Shown: positions 9,723 through 19,051, counted from the stretch's first letter. The stretch is 64,000 nucleotides of DNA from Bacteroidia bacterium (GCA_030428705.1 JAUIDI010000002.1:682001-746000); one strand, 5' to 3'. The notes: generated by a model not told the origin, from the sequence alone. Numbers and translations are program-made.

Positions 9723-11015
9723 ATGACAACATTGACAAAGACATCCAAAAAAACAAGGAAACAGGGCATGTTGGACAACGTCATGCGACAGTTCGACAAT
9801 GCCGCCGATATCATCGGCCTGAACCCCAACATCCGCAAAATATTGGAAGTGACTAACAACGAGTTCGTGGTGCACTTTCCCGTCCGTATGGATAATGGTG
9901 AGGTTGAGATATTCACGGGCTATCGTGTACAGCACAACAATGCATTGGGTCCTTACAAAGGAGGATTGCGATACCATCCCACGGTAGATATCGATGCGGC
10001 AAAGGCTCTGGCCATGTGGATGACCTGGAAGACCTCCTTGGCAGGCTTGCCTTATGGAGGTGCAAAAGGTGGCATACAATTGGATCCATCGAATTATTCG
10101 CTAGCGGAACTGGAACGGATTACCCGAAGGTTTACCTATGCTTTGGGCGACAACATCGGGCCGGAATTGGACATTCCCGCACCCGATGTGAACACCAATC
10201 CCCAGACAATGGCTTGGATATTGGATACCTATATGTCTACCAAATCTCCTTCCGAACGTTCCACTAACATGCACGTGGTTACTGGCAAGCCCATCGGTGC
10301 TGGAGGTTCGGAAGGTCGCGACCGTGCCACGGGCTACGGGGTATTCCTCAACATCAAGTTTTGGGCGGAACACAAGAAAGTAGACCTGAAGGATAAGAAA
10401 TTCATCGTACAAGGTTTCGGCAATGTGGGCTATTGGGCCGCACATTTTTTGGAAAAGGAAGGTGCGGTCATGACCGCAGTTCAGGATGCCTATGGAAGTA
10501 TCGCTAATGAAGATGGCATGTCTGTAGAAGAATTGATGGAATACGCTACGGCCAACAAGGGAAGCGTTCTCGGTTTTGCCGATGCCGTTCCTATCGACAA
10601 GAACGATTTTTTTGCGCTTAACTGTGACATCTGTATCCCATCGGCCTTGGGCAACCAGATTACGGCAAAAAATGCGCCGAAAATCAAGGCCTATCTGATT
10701 GCCGAGGGTGCCAACGGCCCTACCGATGTGGAAGCGGAGGAAATCCTTTTGAAAAAAGGCATCGATATCCTTCCTGATATACTTTGCAATTCGGGCGGGG
10801 TCATCGGCAGCTACTTCGAGTGGCTCCAAAACCGCAATGGCGAGATTTGGCAACTGGACGAGGTTATGGCCAAACTCGAAAAGAAAATGGGAGAATCGTT
10901 CAAAAGGGTCTTGGAGACTTCCCAGAGAAGAAAAGCGGATATGCGAACGGCCGCATTTATCATTGCTATTGAACGATTGGAAGAAGCTTATGTACAACGG
11001 GGGATTTTCCCTTGA
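9723..11015 (+). CDS. gdhA: Glu/Leu/Phe/Val-type glutamate dehydrogenase
   Basis: GYRVQHNNALGPYKGGLRYHP, GGAKGGI, GFGNVGYWAA. Confidence 0.95.
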   Translation: MTTLTKTSKKTRKQGMLDNVMRQFDNAADIIGLNPNIRKILEVTNNEFVVHFPVRMDNGEVEIFTGYRVQHNNALGPYKGGLRYHPTVDIDAAKALAMWMTWKTSLAGLPYGGAKGGIQLDPSNYSLAELERITRRFTYALGDNIGPELDIPAPDVNTNPQTMAWILDTYMSTKSPSERSTNMHVVTGKPIGAGGSEGRDRATGYGVFLNIKFWAEHKKVDLKDKKFIVQGFGNVGYWAAHFLEKEGAVMTAVQDAYGSIANEDGMSVEELMEYATANKGSVLGFADAVPIDKNDFFALNCDICIPSALGNQITAKNAPKIKAYLIAEGANGPTDVEAEEILLKKGIDILPDILCNSGGVIGSYFEWLQNRNGEIWQLDEVMAKLEKKMGESFKRVLETSQRRKADMRTAAFIIAIERLEEAYVQRGIFP

Positions 11016-11028
11016 AAATTTTATAAAA

Positions 11029-11451
11029 ATGAAGAAATACGGAAGCTTGGTTATAGAAAAAAAGGAGTACGTACTCCTAAAAAGAATGATGAACCTGACA
11101 GGATATTACAGGGACGATACATTGCGCACATCGGTCAAAAAACTGGTGGGCGAGCTTGAATCGGCCGTTATACTCGACGAAGCCGATATGCCGGAGGATG
11201 TAATCCGCCTCAATTCAACCCTGACCATTACGTCGAAAAACGGTTGGCAGCGAAAGTTCAAACTGGTCATGCCCAACGATAGTGATGTGAAGAGCGACAA
11301 GGTATCGATCCTTACCCCGATGGGAACGGCCGTTATCGGATATGCCGAGGGCGACCCGCTGGTATGGGAATTCCCCTCCGGCGAGCAGCGACTGACAATT
11401 GAAAAAGTGCAACAAGAAAAAAAATTCATTAACGCAAACATGATATTATGA
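11029..11451 (+). CDS. Rnk/GreA-GreB C-terminal-domain-like protein, paralogue 3
   Basis: MKKYGSLVIEKKEYVLLKRMM...SDKVSILTPMGTAVIGYAEGDPLVW; start refined to ATG 11029 because the track ORF overlaps gdhA. Confidence 0.75.
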   Translation: MKKYGSLVIEKKEYVLLKRMMNLTGYYRDDTLRTSVKKLVGELESAVILDEADMPEDVIRLNSTLTITSKNGWQRKFKLVMPNDSDVKSDKVSILTPMGTAVIGYAEGDPLVWEFPSGEQRLTIEKVQQEKKFINANMIL

Positions 11452-11840
11452 ACGTAGCGAGACCATTTTATACTCATGAATCGGACAGTAAGATCATGAT
11501 AAAAAAAGATAAGGAGGAGGTCAATAATTGGACTGAAGATCTCGAATATATGAACGAGGAGCTGGAATACCTATTGGATATCGAGGACCGCATGTTGAAC
11601 AATTCAAGACTGTACCAAGAACTACATGACATCCGCAGGGAAAACCAGTTGCGCTTGGGCGAATTGTACCGATACGAGGGCAGCATGCGTAATGCCATTG
11701 AATGTGATACCATGGAATGCGATGCCTTCTATCTGCACAAACACGAAAAAAACCGCAACGCCTATTTAGATCATGTAAAAAGGTACAGGAACCTAAAATC
11801 AAGAGTTTTGTCAAAAATCCTTTTGTATGCCAAAAGATAA
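11448..11840 (+). CDS. Hypothetical helical protein
   Basis: 4-nt overlap with upstream gene; Glu/Tyr-rich helical sequence. Confidence 0.55.
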   Translation: MNVARPFYTHESDSKIMIKKDKEEVNNWTEDLEYMNEELEYLLDIEDRMLNNSRLYQELHDIRRENQLRLGELYRYEGSMRNAIECDTMECDAFYLHKHEKNRNAYLDHVKRYRNLKSRVLSKILLYAKR

Positions 11841-11857
11841 TCATTAAAACAAACATC

Positions 11858-12703
11858 ATGAGAAAAAAGATATTATTGCCTACCGATTTTTCCAAGAATT
11901 CTTGGAGTGCCATTCAATATTCGGTAAGGTTGTACGAGCACCAAGAGTGTGATTTCTATATACTGAACACCTATTCGACAGAGGCCTTCGGCCTGAAAAA
12001 TGCGCTGCTGGTCGACCCGGAGGAAAGTCTGAACAAAATTTCGGAAAGAAGGTCCGAAGAGGGCTTGGGCGATATCCTTAACAGGCTTATGGTCGAATAT
12101 CCGAATCCAAAGCACAATTTTTTCGTCGTCTCACGTGCCACCACCTTGTTGGAGGCGGTGGAAGACCTGACCAACAGTTTCGACATCGATTTAATCGTTA
12201 TGGCTGCAAAGGGTATCTCTGACGAACGCGAAGGCAAATATGGAAGAAAGACACTCGAGATCATCCAAGATATAAGGAAGTGCCCTGTACTGGTGATTCC
12301 GAAGGATGTGACTTTTGACCAGCCGAAAGAAATCGTTTTGGCCACGAACTTCGATTCCGATTTCAGGGCTTCCGAGGTAAAATATCTGTCAGAAATCGCC
12401 AAAATTGGAAATGCCCGTATCCGAGTTGTGAGCCTTGTGGAAAACGGTTCGTTAAGCCAGAAGCAAAAACAGAACAAGATGATGTTGCGCAGCTATTTCA
12501 AGGATGTCGATCATAGTTTTACCGCACTCGACAACGTACAAATGGCGGAAGCCTTAAGTTGTTTTGTTGAAATCAACAAGAGCAATATGATAAGCTATAT
12601 CAACAAGAAACCCTCCATTTGGGAACGATTTGGTTTCGCCAAACCTTCCTTGGGCAAATTGGGTTATTTCAAAAACGTGCCGGTATTGGCACTACATGAT
12701 TGA
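11858..12703 (+). CDS. Universal stress protein (UspA family)
   Basis: MRKKILLPTDFSKNSWSAIQYSVRL; start refined to ATG 11858. Confidence 0.88.
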   Translation: MRKKILLPTDFSKNSWSAIQYSVRLYEHQECDFYILNTYSTEAFGLKNALLVDPEESLNKISERRSEEGLGDILNRLMVEYPNPKHNFFVVSRATTLLEAVEDLTNSFDIDLIVMAAKGISDEREGKYGRKTLEIIQDIRKCPVLVIPKDVTFDQPKEIVLATNFDSDFRASEVKYLSEIAKIGNARIRVVSLVENGSLSQKQKQNKMMLRSYFKDVDHSFTALDNVQMAEALSCFVEINKSNMISYINKKPSIWERFGFAKPSLGKLGYFKNVPVLALHD

Positions 12704-12811
12704 AAAACCTTTAGTATAGATTCCCAAATATGGAAATTTATTTTCTTTCGCAATCCTGTTTATTTTTCATAACGCAAGTTTGCCGAATAAGGATATTAAG
12801 CTGAATATGTA

Positions 12812-14077
12812 ATGGAAAACGGATTTGGCCGATTGCTTTACGACTATCTTTTAAAAACTGGTATGGGCGAAACCCTGGCCTCGTACCTTAATCTGTTGAT
12901 CTTGTTAGTTGCCGCCTTGATCTTGGCGTGGATTTTAGACCTTATTATCTGGCGCATTCTGCGTTCAGTGTCCTTAAGGTTGGCACGCAAGTCAAAGAAC
13001 AATTTCGATAACTTTTTGGTAGCGAACAAGGTGCCACGCTATGCGGCGCACATTATTCCCTTGCTGCTACTGTTCGAAATTGTTCCCGTTGCGTTTATCG
13101 GTTTTGATTATGCGGGCGGCATCGCCCTGAAAATTCTTCAGATCCTGTTCGTGGTGCTGACCCTTTATGTGGTCAAAAGTGTTTTCAGGAGCACGAACGA
13201 CTACCTGAAGACCAAGCCAAGGTTTCGCGATAAGCCGATGGACAGCTACATTCAGGTCTTTATGATCTTTGCTTGGATCTTGGGCATCCTGACTATTTTC
13301 GCGATCATAACAGACGTCCAGATCTGGAAATTCTTTACCGCACTTGGTGCCGGTTCCGCCATCATCCTATTGATTTTCAAGGATTCCATTCTCGGCCTGG
13401 TCGCCAGCATTCAGGTCAGTGCCAACGATATGGTACGTATCGGCGATTGGATAACGTTCGATAAATACGGGGCCGACGGCGATGTCATCGAGATTACCTT
13501 GGCAACTGTAAAGGTGCAGAACTTCGATAAGACGATAACCACCATCCCCACCTATGCGCTGATCTCCGATTCGTTCAAGAATTGGCGCGGCATGCAGGAA
13601 TCGGGCGGCAGGCGCATCAAACGCTCCTTGCTCATCAGCCAAAAAAGCATCCGGTTTTTGACCAAGGACGATGTCGAGGCCTTTAAAAAAATCCAATTGA
13701 TCGAACCCTACCTCATCGCCAGAAGCGAACAGATAGACAGTTATAATACCGAAAACGAAGTTGACAAGATATTAGCCGTAAACGGTCGGAATTTGACGAA
13801 TATTGGTGTCTTTAGAAAATACGTGCAGGAATACTTAAAGAACCATCCTGCCGTTAACAAGGGCATGACCCTGATGGTACGACAAATGCCCCCGTCCCCT
13901 CAGGGAATCCCTTTGGAAATCTATGCCTTTAGTGCCGACAAGCGTTGGGAAAACTACGAGTTCATCATGGCCGATATTTTCGACCATCTCCTGGCGGCAT
14001 TGCCCTATTTTCAACATGAGGTCTATGAACTGCCGGTTTCGTTGGATGGAAAATCGCAGTTGCGGGAAGGAAAATAA
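12812..14077 (+). CDS. MscS-family mechanosensitive channel
   Basis: Multiple TMs; KDSILGLVASIQVSANDMVRIGDWI MscS pore/beta domain. Confidence 0.9.
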   Translation: MENGFGRLLYDYLLKTGMGETLASYLNLLILLVAALILAWILDLIIWRILRSVSLRLARKSKNNFDNFLVANKVPRYAAHIIPLLLLFEIVPVAFIGFDYAGGIALKILQILFVVLTLYVVKSVFRSTNDYLKTKPRFRDKPMDSYIQVFMIFAWILGILTIFAIITDVQIWKFFTALGAGSAIILLIFKDSILGLVASIQVSANDMVRIGDWITFDKYGADGDVIEITLATVKVQNFDKTITTIPTYALISDSFKNWRGMQESGGRRIKRSLLISQKSIRFLTKDDVEAFKKIQLIEPYLIARSEQIDSYNTENEVDKILAVNGRNLTNIGVFRKYVQEYLKNHPAVNKGMTLMVRQMPPSPQGIPLEIYAFSADKRWENYEFIMADIFDHLLAALPYFQHEVYELPVSLDGKSQLREGK

Positions 14078-14350
14078 AGATTGCCCTTTAAATGCTATAA
14101 ATCGTTTTGTAGAAATTACGGCATTTAGAACCATAAGCTTTAAGGTTCCCGATTGCGGTTCTATAAAGGTCTACCAATCGATGTGCCCAATTATTCGCTC
14201 GCTTCATAACGGATACTCTTTAGACTTGAGATGTTAAAATTAGTTTGATTACATAAAATTTACAATTAATTAACGTTAAATTTACATTAAAATTGCTCTG
14301 AAGCTGGAAGATTTAAACTTTATAAAACAGTGTTCAGCCATATTTGTAGG

Positions 14351-14563
14351 TTACTTATTTCCAATCATCCGCTTCCGCACCTTGCTCAAGAATTCATGGG
14401 AAATGCCCAGATATGCAGCAATCTGATGTTGTGGAATGCGCTGTTCGAGGGTGGGATATCTTTTCTTGAAATCGAGATACCTTTTGTCAGAGGTTTTATG
14501 TAGCATGCTGATCAGCCGTTGCTGCAATGCCCCGAATGATTTTGCCAAAAGTAGGATGGCCAA
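14351..14563 (-). pseudogene. Crp/Fnr-family regulator, C-terminal remnant
   Basis: YPTLEQRIPQHQIAAYLGISHEFLSKVRKR HTH only, no cNMP-binding domain. Confidence 0.65.
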
Positions 14564-14630
14564 GAAGTGAAATTGCTTGAACTAGCTCAAGAAAGCCTGG
14601 CAGCAGATATGGTCCTTATTTTGTAGTTCG

Positions 14631-15050
14631 TCAAACGGTTTCGATTGTATCGATTTCCTGTACCAACCGAGGCGTTTCCGATTGTGGCAACTGTTGCAGG
14701 CCGCGGCCTAAATCCACGAGGCTCCAAAAACCTCGGACATCTTTGGGATAAGATATACTGGAAAAATCAATCTTCGAAGACTCCTTGTATTTTTCACGGT
14801 AGCTCGTCGAATGCAATACGGCATAAATATAGTCCCGTAAATCATTGGGAGTGAACGTGCCCCTATAGTCATCGCGGACTTCGGGACTGTTCGCCATACA
14901 GACATTGCCCTCATCAAAGGGCTCGGCCACAAAGGTCAGGCCCAGCTGTTCTTCGATATTTTTGACGATCTTGAGATTTGCCCAATCCCTATTGGCATGG
15001 ATACTGTGGTACCATTTGTTTAAGTCCTTCAGATATTTTGATATAGCCAT
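14631..15050 (-). pseudogene. Type ISP restriction-modification enzyme, C-terminal remnant
   Basis: LGLTFVAE...TFTPNDLRDYIYAVLHSTSYREKYKESSKIDFSSISYPKDVRGFWSLVDLG, C-terminal specificity-region signature without motor or methylase domains. Confidence 0.65.
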
Positions 15051-15131
15051 AAACTTGAAAATTCGGTTTTTGGGGCTCTGTACCGAACACAGGCCATGAA
15101 CGAACTCGCTAGGTCCAAACCTGTTGCTGCC

Positions 15132-15740
15132 CTAGACCCTTTCTTCAAACTCAGGGCAGTCAAGCCGGATATCTTCGTTGAAAAGTTCCTTTTTTAACAG
15201 ATTACAATAGTCCGTCTTTTTATTTTTTTGATAGTAGGTACACCCGTAACAGGTGCGCTGTACCGTCAAGATTCCATTGCGGTTGAGTTTGTAGATCAAT
15301 TCGCCCAAGGTCTTGAAAACGTTTTCCAGTTCGTTTGATCCAATAGTATCGATCTGTGCCTTTAGCGGTTCGGCAAAGTCATTGGTTTCCGCTACTATCT
15401 TCTTGCCCAAAGCGGACAAGTGTATGGTGTAACTTCGGCTGTCAGGGGATGAAAAATCCTTGAGGATCATTTCCTTCCTGTCCAATACTTTGATGGCATC
15501 GCTGACCGTGGGTTTACTGATGTTGAATTCCTTGGCCAGATGGCTCACATTGCAGAGTTCCTGTTTGTGAAAGGCGATAAAGATCAATATCTGGATCTGT
15601 ATCGGGCTCAATCCCACCTTTTTGGCCTTTTCCCATAGCAATACCTTGAAGACCTCTGAAATACGTTCAAGACCGGCCACGATCTTGCTGGAAATCTCCT
15701 TTTGTTGCTGTTCGGGATTGAAAACACTGTTGTTCATCAT
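15132..15740 (-). CDS. MarR-family regulator with C-terminal four-Cys extension
   Basis: HLAKEFNISKPTVSDAIKVLDRKEMI winged HTH; tail CYGC...YCNLLKKELFNEDIRLDCPEFE. Confidence 0.85.
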   Translation of the reverse strand: MMNNSVFNPEQQQKEISSKIVAGLERISEVFKVLLWEKAKKVGLSPIQIQILIFIAFHKQELCNVSHLAKEFNISKPTVSDAIKVLDRKEMILKDFSSPDSRSYTIHLSALGKKIVAETNDFAEPLKAQIDTIGSNELENVFKTLGELIYKLNRNGILTVQRTCYGCTYYQKNKKTDYCNLLKKELFNEDIRLDCPEFEERV

Positions 15741-15772
15741 AAAAAAAACCTGCCGGGATTTGTCCGACAGGT
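15741..15772 (-). terminator. Terminator/attenuator-like hairpin abutting the marR start codon
   Basis: Minus strand ACCTGTCGG-ACAAATC-CCGGCAGGT followed by T-tract, then ATG. Confidence 0.55.
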
Positions 15773-15775
15773 AAA

Positions 15776-15790
15776 GTTAGCAATCCTAAC
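15776..15790. promoter_or_regulatory. Putative MarR operator 1
   Basis: GTTAGCAATCCTAAC inverted repeat; matches sites at 16819 and 17133. Confidence 0.6.
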
Positions 15791-15793
15791 CGA

Positions 15794-16057
15794 TTAATCG
15801 CAATTTTCCATTTCTATAATCGCATAGCCGTTTTTACGTATGGCCGCCATCATTTCCTCGGAAGCCTGTTCAATATGGCAGAACCTGCATTCCTTGGTGG
15901 ACAGTTCACGGTTCTCCACGGATTTCGTTTTCAAATACTCCTTTCCAAAACCGAATACGGTGCGCTCATCCTTTACATCGCTCGGCACAAGAATATCAAA
16001 GTGCATCCTGCGTCCGTCTGTACGCTGTACATAGGTGTCCCAAACTGAAATTTCCAT
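15794..16057 (-). CDS. DUF2024-family protein
   Basis: MEISVWDTYVQRTDGRRMHFDILVP...ECRFCHIEQASEEM. Confidence 0.8.
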   Translation of the reverse strand: MEISVWDTYVQRTDGRRMHFDILVPSDVKDERTVFGFGKEYLKTKSVENRELSTKECRFCHIEQASEEMMAAIRKNGYAIIEMENCD

Positions 16058-16780
16058 CTATTTTACTTTATAAGGTAACGACAAATCGCCACTGGCCACA
16101 CTGAAAACTTCGTACACGCCCAACATGGGCAGGTCTTCCTTGCTCGTATTGACTTTCATGAAGGCGGTTACCCCGTCATAACTGAAATCGGTCCTGTTGT
16201 TCATGCGATAGTCGGGCACCACTACTTTTATGGTGTTGCTTTTCGTTGTTACGGCATATCCGGGGGAGTCCATATACATGGGCATGCCCGGATTTGTCGG
16301 AGGAAGTACCACCGTCTCATCGGCCTTTTGGAACTGTTTGACGGAAAGACCGCCCGCGACCCTCTTGTCCTCATGAAGAATTACCCAATGCGGATGCCAA
16401 ATTACTCCGTCATTGTCGTAGACCCTATCGTTGTTTTCGTCCCATAAAGGGGTATCGTCAAAATCGGGATGCGAGGTCAATGCCAAGGCCACGATGCCCT
16501 CGGTTTGATTGAATCCCACATCCGTAGATTTTAAATTGGTGGGAAAAACATACCCCAGGACCGGGGCCCCATCTAATTGGCCTGCCTTGGTCGGGGTGGT
16601 TTTTCCGGCCGTACCGGCCACACTTATTTCCCAAAGGGTCACCCCCATATCAGGATGGTGACTCACTTGCACCTGCTCGATGTCGAAGTCCGCATTCTTG
16701 TATCCGCTCGCTTGGGAATAGGAAAATGTACCCATCCAAGAAAAGAGCATTGTCGAAATCAATATTGCTTTTGCTTTCAT
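16058..16780 (-). CDS. Exported protein of unknown function
   Basis: Signal peptide; directly abuts DUF2024 gene. Confidence 0.65.
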   Translation of the reverse strand: MKAKAILISTMLFSWMGTFSYSQASGYKNADFDIEQVQVSHHPDMGVTLWEISVAGTAGKTTPTKAGQLDGAPVLGYVFPTNLKSTDVGFNQTEGIVALALTSHPDFDDTPLWDENNDRVYDNDGVIWHPHWVILHEDKRVAGGLSVKQFQKADETVVLPPTNPGMPMYMDSPGYAVTTKSNTIKVVVPDYRMNNRTDFSYDGVTAFMKVNTSKEDLPMLGVYEVFSVASGDLSLPYKVK

Positions 16781-16818
16781 TTTTAGTGTTTTAAAAAAAC
16801 TGGAATCCCAAATTATTT

Positions 16819-16833
16819 ATTAGGAATCCTAAC
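16819..16833. promoter_or_regulatory. Putative MarR operator 2
   Basis: ATTAGGAATCCTAAC, containing perfect palindrome TTAGGAATCCTAA, 39 bp upstream of the 16780 start. Confidence 0.65.
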
Positions 16834-16854
16834 TTTATAGGTTAAAAAATAGTC

Positions 16855-17088
16855 TCAGCCCTTGACATCGGCCATGGAGGCACCAAAATTGATATGAAGC
16901 GCATTACTTTCTGGCGTTACTAAGGCGGGAACGGACTTGACCCCCGCAGCTTCGGCCTCGGAAATTCTGGACTTGTCCTCACCAATATTGACGACTTCGA
17001 TATTCTCGGAACCGACCAAATTAACGATGTCGTGTTCGGCACTGACGCATACGGGGCATCCCGCATGATAAAAAATCGATTTTTTCAT
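16855..17088 (-). CDS. Small thioredoxin-like protein (CPVC)
   Basis: MKKSIFYHAGCPVCVSAEHDIVNLV. Confidence 0.75.
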   Translation of the reverse strand: MKKSIFYHAGCPVCVSAEHDIVNLVGSENIEVVNIGEDKSRISEAEAAGVKSVPALVTPESNALHINFGASMADVKG

Positions 17089-17132
17089 TTTACGTTGTTT
17101 TTAAGTTTTTGCAATAGTGCGGTACAAATATA

Positions 17133-17147
17133 GTGAGGATTCCTAAC
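17133..17147. promoter_or_regulatory. Putative MarR operator 3
   Basis: GTGAGGATTCCTAAC, 45 bp upstream of the thioredoxin-like gene. Confidence 0.6.
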
Positions 17148-17185
17148 TATACAAATAATTTGACGATTCTATTCGGATTTAAGAC

Positions 17186-17512
17186 CTACCTGTCCCCCTC
17201 AATTTTAAAGACAATGCCGTTCAATTCGGGGGTAACCGGAATTTGGCAGGCCAAACGGCTTACTAAACTGCAGCCCTCTATTTTTGACAGGGTCAGTTTT
17301 TCATCGATCCCCATTTTTTCGGTAACCGTACCTTCAACGATTCGGATATGGCAGGTACCGCACCAGGCCCTGCCCTTACAGTCGCCCCATTCCTCGATGT
17401 ATTTGTCAAAGAGCAGTTCCATAAGGTTGTGGTATTCGCGGTTCCTGAAATCCGCGGTACACTCCTCGCCAAATTCGTTAAAGTAGGTCAGTCTATAGGT
17501 ATTCAACGTCAA
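17186..17512 (-). CDS. 2Fe-2S ferredoxin-like protein
   Basis: DCKGRAWCGTCHIRI...LACQIPV. Confidence 0.8.
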   Translation of the reverse strand: MTLNTYRLTYFNEFGEECTADFRNREYHNLMELLFDKYIEEWGDCKGRAWCGTCHIRIVEGTVTEKMGIDEKLTLSKIEGCSLVSRLACQIPVTPELNGIVFKIEGDR

Positions 17513-17546
17513 GATCTTAGCTATTTATGCAGATGACCGATCTCTT

Positions 17547-17894
17547 TCAGAACAGATGCGCGATAATGACGACCGTGCTGAAAACCAAGCTAATTATCAA
17601 AAGGTTGAACGCAAGTCTGGGCTTCAGTTGCGCCAAAACCGCCCCGTTAAAGGCCATACAAAAGATCGTGACCAAAAAGAGCAGAACAAGGTTCATCTCA
17701 TGCTGCACACCTCCCATAAGCACTACCATGGCGGCCACCGACCCGATACAGCTCTGGCCTATGATAGCGATGGCCGCATAGCCCGTCTGTTCCCTTTTGA
17801 ATTCGGCCAACAGGCTATTGTACAGCTTCAATAATAAATTCGTTCTTCTCTTATTCCCAGAACGGGTCATCGGTATTGTCATTGAATCTTTCAT
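17547..17894 (-). CDS. Small membrane protein
   Basis: Three hydrophobic segments; located in the redox cluster. Confidence 0.6.
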   Translation of the reverse strand: MKDSMTIPMTRSGNKRRTNLLLKLYNSLLAEFKREQTGYAAIAIIGQSCIGSVAAMVVLMGGVQHEMNLVLLFLVTIFCMAFNGAVLAQLKPRLAFNLLIISLVFSTVVIIAHLF

Positions 17895-18312
17895 CGGTGT
17901 GTATTTTTGAGATTATTTTTAATTGTTCTTCACTTGCGACTTCTTGTATCTCCTTAAAAAGCACCCGTTCCTCAAAACGGATATGCTTTTCGAGTTCTTC
18001 CTCGATTAGACTGAGGCATCTTGAAATGTCGCTCGTATCCTTAAAAAGCCGATGTAGCCTTTTGTGCTGCGAAAGAGCTTTCTTGACCAATTCGTTGTCG
18101 TTGCCTAAAATGGGAAAAACATGTTCTTCCTCCATTTCAAAATGGGGCACTAGGTGGGTCGAGTAAAACCAAACCGCATATTTCTTAATGCGCCGTCCTT
18201 CAATCCCTTTCGAAAATCCTGTACGAATCTTCCAACAGAGCAACAGACCGTGATGGTGATCGCGGCTCAGGGGCTGAAGTTCTTTTTTACGCTTTATGGG
18301 TTTGGTGTCCAT
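17851..18312 (-). CDS. Hemerythrin HHE-domain protein
   Basis: LSRDHHHGLLLCWKIR...HFEMEEEHVFPIL...HIRFEERVLF; start refined to ATG 18312. Confidence 0.85.
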   Translation of the reverse strand: MDTKPIKRKKELQPLSRDHHHGLLLCWKIRTGFSKGIEGRRIKKYAVWFYSTHLVPHFEMEEEHVFPILGNDNELVKKALSQHKRLHRLFKDTSDISRCLSLIEEELEKHIRFEERVLFKEIQEVASEEQLKIISKIHTDERFNDNTDDPFWE

Positions 18313-18316
18313 ATCG

Positions 18317-19051
18317 CTATGAAATAAATTTCTGTTCCAAAATTTCCGCTTTTGGAAATAGAATGTTGTTCTCCAGATGGATGTGCAGATGTAGGTCGTC
18401 CTGAAATTCCTTGAGCAGCGCAAAGGCCACGGTATACGTGTTGCAGGCATCTTCTGGCGGCGTATAATTACCGCTCAAAGTTGCTATCTGCCTAAAACGT
18501 TCCCCTTCGTTATCGTGTTCGTGCATCATGGTCTGTATCGGGTTTTTGACCGTACCGAAACGGGGAGCAGCTAACTTTTCGCCATTCTGTTTTGCTTTGA
18601 CCATTTTCCGGATGTACGGAAAAAGTACCAGTTCTTCCTTTTTCATGTGCATGGCCAGTTCCCCGGCAGAGGCGTTGAAATGTTCATTGATTTCGAATAG
18701 TTCTGGGTGTCTTTCGCCATGAACCTTACAGAGTTTGTTTAGATATTGCCTTAAAACCGGAATACGCTCTTCCACATAGCGATGGTGTTTCTTCTCGATA
18801 TAATCGGCAAGCAGGTCCAGGGGCCAAGATCTAAAATCGGTAGTATCATCGGAATTCTGTCGTCGTGCCGCTTCGAGCTCGCCCAACAGTTCATCGATAT
18901 CGATTTTGTGCTTCTCTGCCACCTCGACCACGTTACGGTCGCCCTTACAGCAAAAATCGATTTTGTGGTTCTTGAACACCTGTGCGGCGCGGTAATCGTC
19001 TGCCACGATCTGGCCTATTGTCTTTTCCATAGTATTGTTCATGATATCCAA
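18317..19051 (-). CDS. ric: Iron-sulfur cluster repair di-iron protein (RIC/ScdA/YtfE)
   Basis: KTIGQIVADDYRAAQVFKNHKIDFCCKG and HHE-type motifs. Confidence 0.92.
   Translation of the reverse strand: MDIMNNTMEKTIGQIVADDYRAAQVFKNHKIDFCCKGDRNVVEVAEKHKIDIDELLGELEAARRQNSDDTTDFRSWPLDLLADYIEKKHHRYVEERIPVLRQYLNKLCKVHGERHPELFEINEHFNASAGELAMHMKKEELVLFPYIRKMVKAKQNGEKLAAPRFGTVKNPIQTMMHEHDNEGERFRQIATLSGNYTPPEDACNTYTVAFALLKEFQDDLHLHIHLENNILFPKAEILEQKFIS

Noticed and set aside
10101-10997. 298-aa minus-strand ORF
   Set aside because: Antisense to the well-supported gdhA gene; shadow ORF.
10837-11028. Extended N-terminus of the third Rnk-like ORF
   Set aside because: Overlaps the gdhA 3' end in another frame; alignment with paralogues places the start at 11029.
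7133-12811. Sigma54 (-24/-12) promoters upstream of the stress genes
   Set aside because: Scanned by eye for GG-N10-GC elements in the main intergenic gaps; found no convincing match.
15757-15766. Rrf2-like half-site TTTGTCCGA in the marR leader hairpin
   Set aside because: Only one half-site is present and it lies within the hairpin; likely coincidence.
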